DNA of 64,000 nucleotides from Mucilaginibacter geliditolerans (GTDB lineage: Bacteria; Bacteroidota; Bacteroidia; Sphingobacteriales; Sphingobacteriaceae), in assembly GCF_014200495.1 (NCBI RefSeq), contig NZ_JACHBY010000005.1, forward strand, positions 186,001 through 250,000, read 5' to 3'. Below, one piece after another: positions 62,764-64,000 of the stretch. Under the pieces are notes generated by a model. The model had not been told where the DNA came from. It ran no database searches and saw only the letters and a program-made list of their open reading frames with translations. Position 1 is the first letter of the stretch. Every line of letters begins with the position of its first letter. The translations under genes and the position numbers were made by a program.

Positions 62764-64000
62764 CTACTTTATCTCAAACTCATAACTACCTGCCTGTAGC
62801 TGATAATTATTTTGTATCGGCAGTTCTTTGCCATTAGCATACACCTTTTTACCGTCATTAGTTGGGAAAACAACACTTGCCGTAGAATTTGCAGGAACGG
62901 TAACAGCATAATTAATGCCCTTGCCAACACGTTTCCATGAAGATATTATTTTACCATAAGGCCCGGTATGCGTAGCTTCAAAATGATCAAGCCCTGTTAC
63001 AAAATTGGGCGACAATAATATATTTTTAAAGCCAGGCTGCGTTTCATCCGGCTTTATGCCGCCCAATGCCTTGTACAGCCAGGCATCAATTTCGCCGAAC
63101 ATGATGTGGTTTAATGACAAGTCTCTTGGTGCGTTAATGTTCCAGTTTTCATACAAAGTAGTAGCGCCATTCACTATCCACCATCCCCATGATGGGTAGG
63201 TATCCTGCGAAGCTAATCTATAAGCCGTTTGTGCCTGCCCGTTTTCACTCAGGGCATTTAATATGGCTTTAGCACCCAGTATACCAACATCCAGATGGAA
63301 ATTGTTGGCAGCTACTGAATCAGCAAGATGAGCTGCGGCTTTGGCCTTTAAACTATCGGGTACTATGCCCCAGCAAAGCGGTACACTTTGCTCCGTTTGA
63401 TGGCCTTCGGCATAAATACCTGTTTTGGGGTTCAGGTATTTGGCATTAATTGCAGCCTTAATTTTAGTGGCTAAGGCCGAATACTTTGCATAATCATCGG
63501 CTTTACCTAATATTTTAGCCGCTTTTGCCAATATGTTTACATCTACATAATAATAAGCCGATGAGGTGAGTTCAACCGGGGTTTTTGATTTTACCGGTGC
63601 CCAATCGCCCAGCCCCCAGGTGGTTAAGCCCGTTGGGTAAAGCTCATTTATATGATCCACATAACGCTGGATATTACCATAGCAATCGCTCAATAACTTA
63701 GGATCGCCATAAAATAAATATACATTCCAGGGAATAATGGCGATGGTACTCGTCCAATCCGGGCCATTACCCCATTCGTAACCCCAGCCATCAGTTGGAA
63801 TTATAGATGGTAATACGCCGTTAGGCTGCTGCTCATCGCGGTGATCGGCCATCCATTTTTCATAAATAGTGATGCCATCAAAATTATATAAACCTGTTTC
63901 GCTGGCAATATGCGCATCACCTGTCCATCCGTTTTTTTCGCGCTGCGGGCAATCGGTTGGATAGCCAAACAGGTTTGATAAATAAGACGCGTTTGAAGCC
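62764..64000 (-). CDS. GH78 alpha-L-rhamnosidase, C-terminal part (5' end beyond window)
   Basis: The frame is open to the window edge. The edge segment encodes TDCPQREKNGWTGDAH, a hallmark of the GH78 (alpha/alpha)6 catalytic domain. It continues with GWGYEWGNGPDWTSTIAIIPW, GLGDWAPV and SYPSWGWWIVNGATTLYENW-like sequence, and ends in a C-terminal beta-sandwich (GINYAVTVPANSTASVVFP, ELPIQNNYQLQAGSYEFEI). It should release terminal L-rhamnose from plant or bacterial polysaccharides or glycosides. The N-terminus and signal peptide are outside the window. It may belong to a glycan-degradation locus continuing to the right. Confidence 0.95.
   Translation of the reverse strand, partial: ASNASYLSNLFGYPTDCPQREKNGWTGDAHIASETGLYNFDGITIYEKWMADHRDEQQPNGVLPSIIPTDGWGYEWGNGPDWTSTIAIIPWNVYLFYGDPKLLSDCYGNIQRYVDHINELYPTGLTTWGLGDWAPVKSKTPVELTSSAYYYVDVNILAKAAKILGKADDYAKYSALATKIKAAINAKYLNPKTGIYAEGHQTEQSVPLCWGIVPDSLKAKAAAHLADSVAANNFHLDVGILGAKAILNALSENGQAQTAYRLASQDTYPSWGWWIVNGATTLYENWNINAPRDLSLNHIMFGEIDAWLYKALGGIKPDETQPGFKNILLSPNFVTGLDHFEATHTGPYGKIISSWKRVGKGINYAVTVPANSTASVVFPTNDGKKVYANGKELPIQNNYQLQAGSYEFEIK

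Noticed and set aside
1..64000. CRISPR arrays, tRNA/rRNA genes, insertion sequences, prophage integrase
   Set aside because: No regularly spaced repeats, tRNA cloverleaf, rRNA-like sequence, transposase or integrase motif was recognised on reading both strands.

Overview
The window comes from a Bacteroidota chromosome, most likely a Sphingobacteriaceae member such as Mucilaginibacter or Pedobacter. The evidence is two SusC/SusD pairs, an ECF sigma/FecR pair feeding a SusC with an STN domain, many TonB-dependent receptors with carboxypeptidase-like N-terminal domains, TAnnTTTG-type -7 boxes, and weak Shine-Dalgarno sequences. The genus is inferred from overall style, not from a marker gene. 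No rRNA, tRNA, CRISPR array, transposase or integrase was recognised.

Region 1 (1-8073, all + strand) is the 3' end of an extracellular contractile injection system (eCIS) locus. It holds the tail of an Ig/PKD-like protein, a tape measure protein, a block of cargo genes, and the eCIS AAA+ ATPase. Three cargo proteins share an N-terminal leader plus a DUF4157 core and then diverge into unrelated C-terminal domains: a GPNSN-motif domain, an uncharacterised Cys-containing domain, and an OmpA-like plus phospholipase-A2-like domain. A fourth protein keeps only the leader and fuses it to a different HEXXH zincin domain. An 86-residue orphan gene sits between the first two. This is the most unusual part of the window: a modular, polymorphic-toxin-like payload array beside its delivery machine.

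Region 2 (8208-12121) holds an SDR oxidoreductase, an AraC regulator, and a convergent OmpR-type two-component system (TCS).

Region 3 (12122-44057) is a nested nutrient-acquisition block. At its centre is a minus-strand operon of SusC, SusD, four Cys-type sulfatases and a DUF1254/DUF1214 protein (35296 down to 21824). Two paralogous modules flank it. Each has a TonB-dependent receptor, a beta-helix lipoprotein and secreted phosphoesterases (21409 down to 14568 on minus; 38032 up to 44057 on plus). Two closely paralogous TCSs (9988-11924 and 35884-37862) lie beside them. The likely theme is scavenging of sulfate- and phosphate-esterified organic matter.

Region 4 (44134-55450) holds an alpha/beta hydrolase, an MDR-type oxidoreductase, an ECF sigma/FecR pair with its SusC/SusD transporter, a DUF218 protein and a secreted probable propeller protein.

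Region 5 (55565-64000) holds a TonB-dependent receptor divergent from a LytS/LytTR pair, a MocR-type regulator, an exported SnoaL-RidA fusion, and the 3' part of a GH78 alpha-L-rhamnosidase that runs off the window. Hairpin terminators separate many of these units.
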